7,702 nucleotides of DNA, taken from Deltaproteobacteria bacterium (lineage in GTDB: Bacteria; Desulfobacterota; DSM-4660; Desulfatiglandales; HGW-15). Below are positions 6,992-7,702 of the stretch, one piece after another; position 1 is the stretch's first letter; each line of letters starts with the position of its first letter. The position numbers and the translations under genes were made by a program. The notes under the pieces were generated by a model that was not told where the DNA came from, did no database searches, and saw only the letters and a program-made list of their open reading frames with translations. The stretch is from contig JAFDIC010000180.1 of NCBI GenBank assembly GCA_019308525.1, positions 1 to 7,702 of the forward strand, written 5' to 3'.

Positions 6992-7702
6992 TTAATCCAG
7001 CACCTCGTATACGCGGATCGCCTCCTTTTTGCCCTTGACGAACCTCCTGCCCGCTTCTCGAATTTTGAATTTACCCTTGACAAGTTCGTAGGTCGGGTGA
7101 CCTATAAGAATCTGGTTTGGTCTGGCAATAGACTCTATTCTGGCGGCAGTATTGACAACGTCTCCTATTACAGTATAATCCATTCTCTCTGGGGATCCCA
7201 GGTTGCCTGCCATGACCCGGCCCGAGTTGAGTCCGAGCCTCATGTCGAATCTCTTGTCCTCCTCAAGGCCTTCCATCATCTGAAACAGCGCCCTCCTCAT
7301 CTCCAGGGCGGCCATCACCGCCCTCTCTGCATCGTCTTTCCTCTCGATCGGGGCGCCGAAGACAGCCATGATAGCATCGCCGATGTACTTGTCCAAGGTG
7401 CCATTGTGTCTGAAGATGATGTCAGTCATCTCGGTGAAGTGTTTATTCAGGAGGGAACTTACCTCGGCAGGAGAAAACCTCTCGGCAATGGGAGTGAAGT
7501 TGACTATGTCCGTGAACAATATGGTTGCCTTCTTCTCCCTGGGCGCCAGCAGGGTTTCTTCGCTCTCAGCCCCGCTGTTGATTATGAGATCAACTACTTC
7601 AGGGGAATGAAATCGTTCGAGCCGGTTTCTGACCTCTGTTTCACGACGAATCTTTTCGTTGAGGTTGGCCTGTTCAATTACCATGGCCATTTGATTACTT
7701 AT
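6992..7702 (-). CDS. Class III adenylate/guanylate cyclase, C-terminal part
   Basis: This is the 3' part of a nucleotide cyclase gene whose frame stays open through the right edge (ATA AGT AAT CAA before the ATG at 7690), so the true start lies outside. Numbering from that internal Met gives 232 residues. A short helical linker (about 5-40) leads into a class III catalytic domain (about 52-230). Metal-binding aspartates D61 (LFTDIVNF) and D105 (YIGDAIMAVFGAP) are present. K101 and T173 are the base-selecting pair typical of adenylate cyclases, and N180 and R184 (VVNTAARIE) are the transition-state residues, so the domain looks active and makes cAMP more likely than cGMP. The edge sequence ISNQMAMVIEQANLNEKIRR resembles the last helix of a GAF domain, so a GAF or similar sensor probably precedes it. 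The gene converges on acsE and is a separate transcription unit; no functional link to acetyl-CoA synthesis is shown. Confidence 0.9.
   Translation of the reverse strand: MSNQMAMVIEQANLNEKIRRETEVRNRLERFHSPEVVDLIINSGAESEETLLAPREKKATILFTDIVNFTPIAERFSPAEVSSLLNKHFTEMTDIIFRHNGTLDKYIGDAIMAVFGAPIERKDDAERAVMAALEMRRALFQMMEGLEEDKRFDMRLGLNSGRVMAGNLGSPERMDYTVIGDVVNTAARIESIARPNQILIGHPTYELVKGKFKIREAGRRFVKGKKEAIRVYEVLD

Overview
The window holds a Wood-Ljungdahl (reductive acetyl-CoA) gene cluster of bacterial type on the plus strand, followed by the 3' part of an adenylate/guanylate cyclase gene on the minus strand. The four complete genes are, in order, acsA (CO dehydrogenase), acsB (acetyl-CoA synthase), acsC (large subunit of the corrinoid iron-sulfur protein, CFeSP) and acsE (methyltetrahydrofolate:CFeSP methyltransferase). 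Each was recognised from intact metal-cluster ligands or active-site residues whose spacing matches the Moorella thermoacetica proteins.

Host: base composition is moderate (roughly 50-55% G+C by eye) and AGG and ATA codons are common. The ACS has the N-terminal domain that archaeal CdhC lacks, so the host is a bacterium. The cluster style, the GAF-cyclase-like neighbour, and a short TGATGgcTTCG-type intergenic repeat that I associate with Desulfobacterota suggest an anaerobic sulfate reducer or relative (former Deltaproteobacteria). This assignment is an inference; no marker gene is present.

Layout: 1-83 is a leader with a strong Shine-Dalgarno site. acsA (84-2129) and acsB (2177-4393) are 47 nt apart. 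A 194-nt gap follows, containing a 64-nt near-palindromic stem-loop just before the acsC ribosome-binding site. acsC (4588-5934) and acsE (5953-6837) are 18 nt apart. The acsE stop codon lies inside a second copy of the start of the same repeat. Between 6838 and 6991 the genes converge, and a probable terminator for the minus-strand gene sits there. The cyclase gene (6992-7702) runs off the right edge.

How they work together: AcsE moves the methyl group from methyl-H4folate to the cobalamin of CFeSP (AcsC plus AcsD). AcsA interconverts CO2 and CO, and AcsB joins CO, the methyl group and CoA into acetyl-CoA at its Ni-Ni-[4Fe-4S] A-cluster. The chemistry is reversible, so the cluster could serve autotrophic carbon fixation or acetate oxidation. 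The CFeSP small subunit gene acsD, and maturation genes such as cooC, are not in the window.

Nothing here is a clearly new system. The points most worth a second look are the stem-loop between acsB and acsC, its partial copy at the acsE stop codon, loss of two of the four proton-channel histidines in AcsA, the ~35-residue insertion in AcsE, and the absence of acsD from its usual place.
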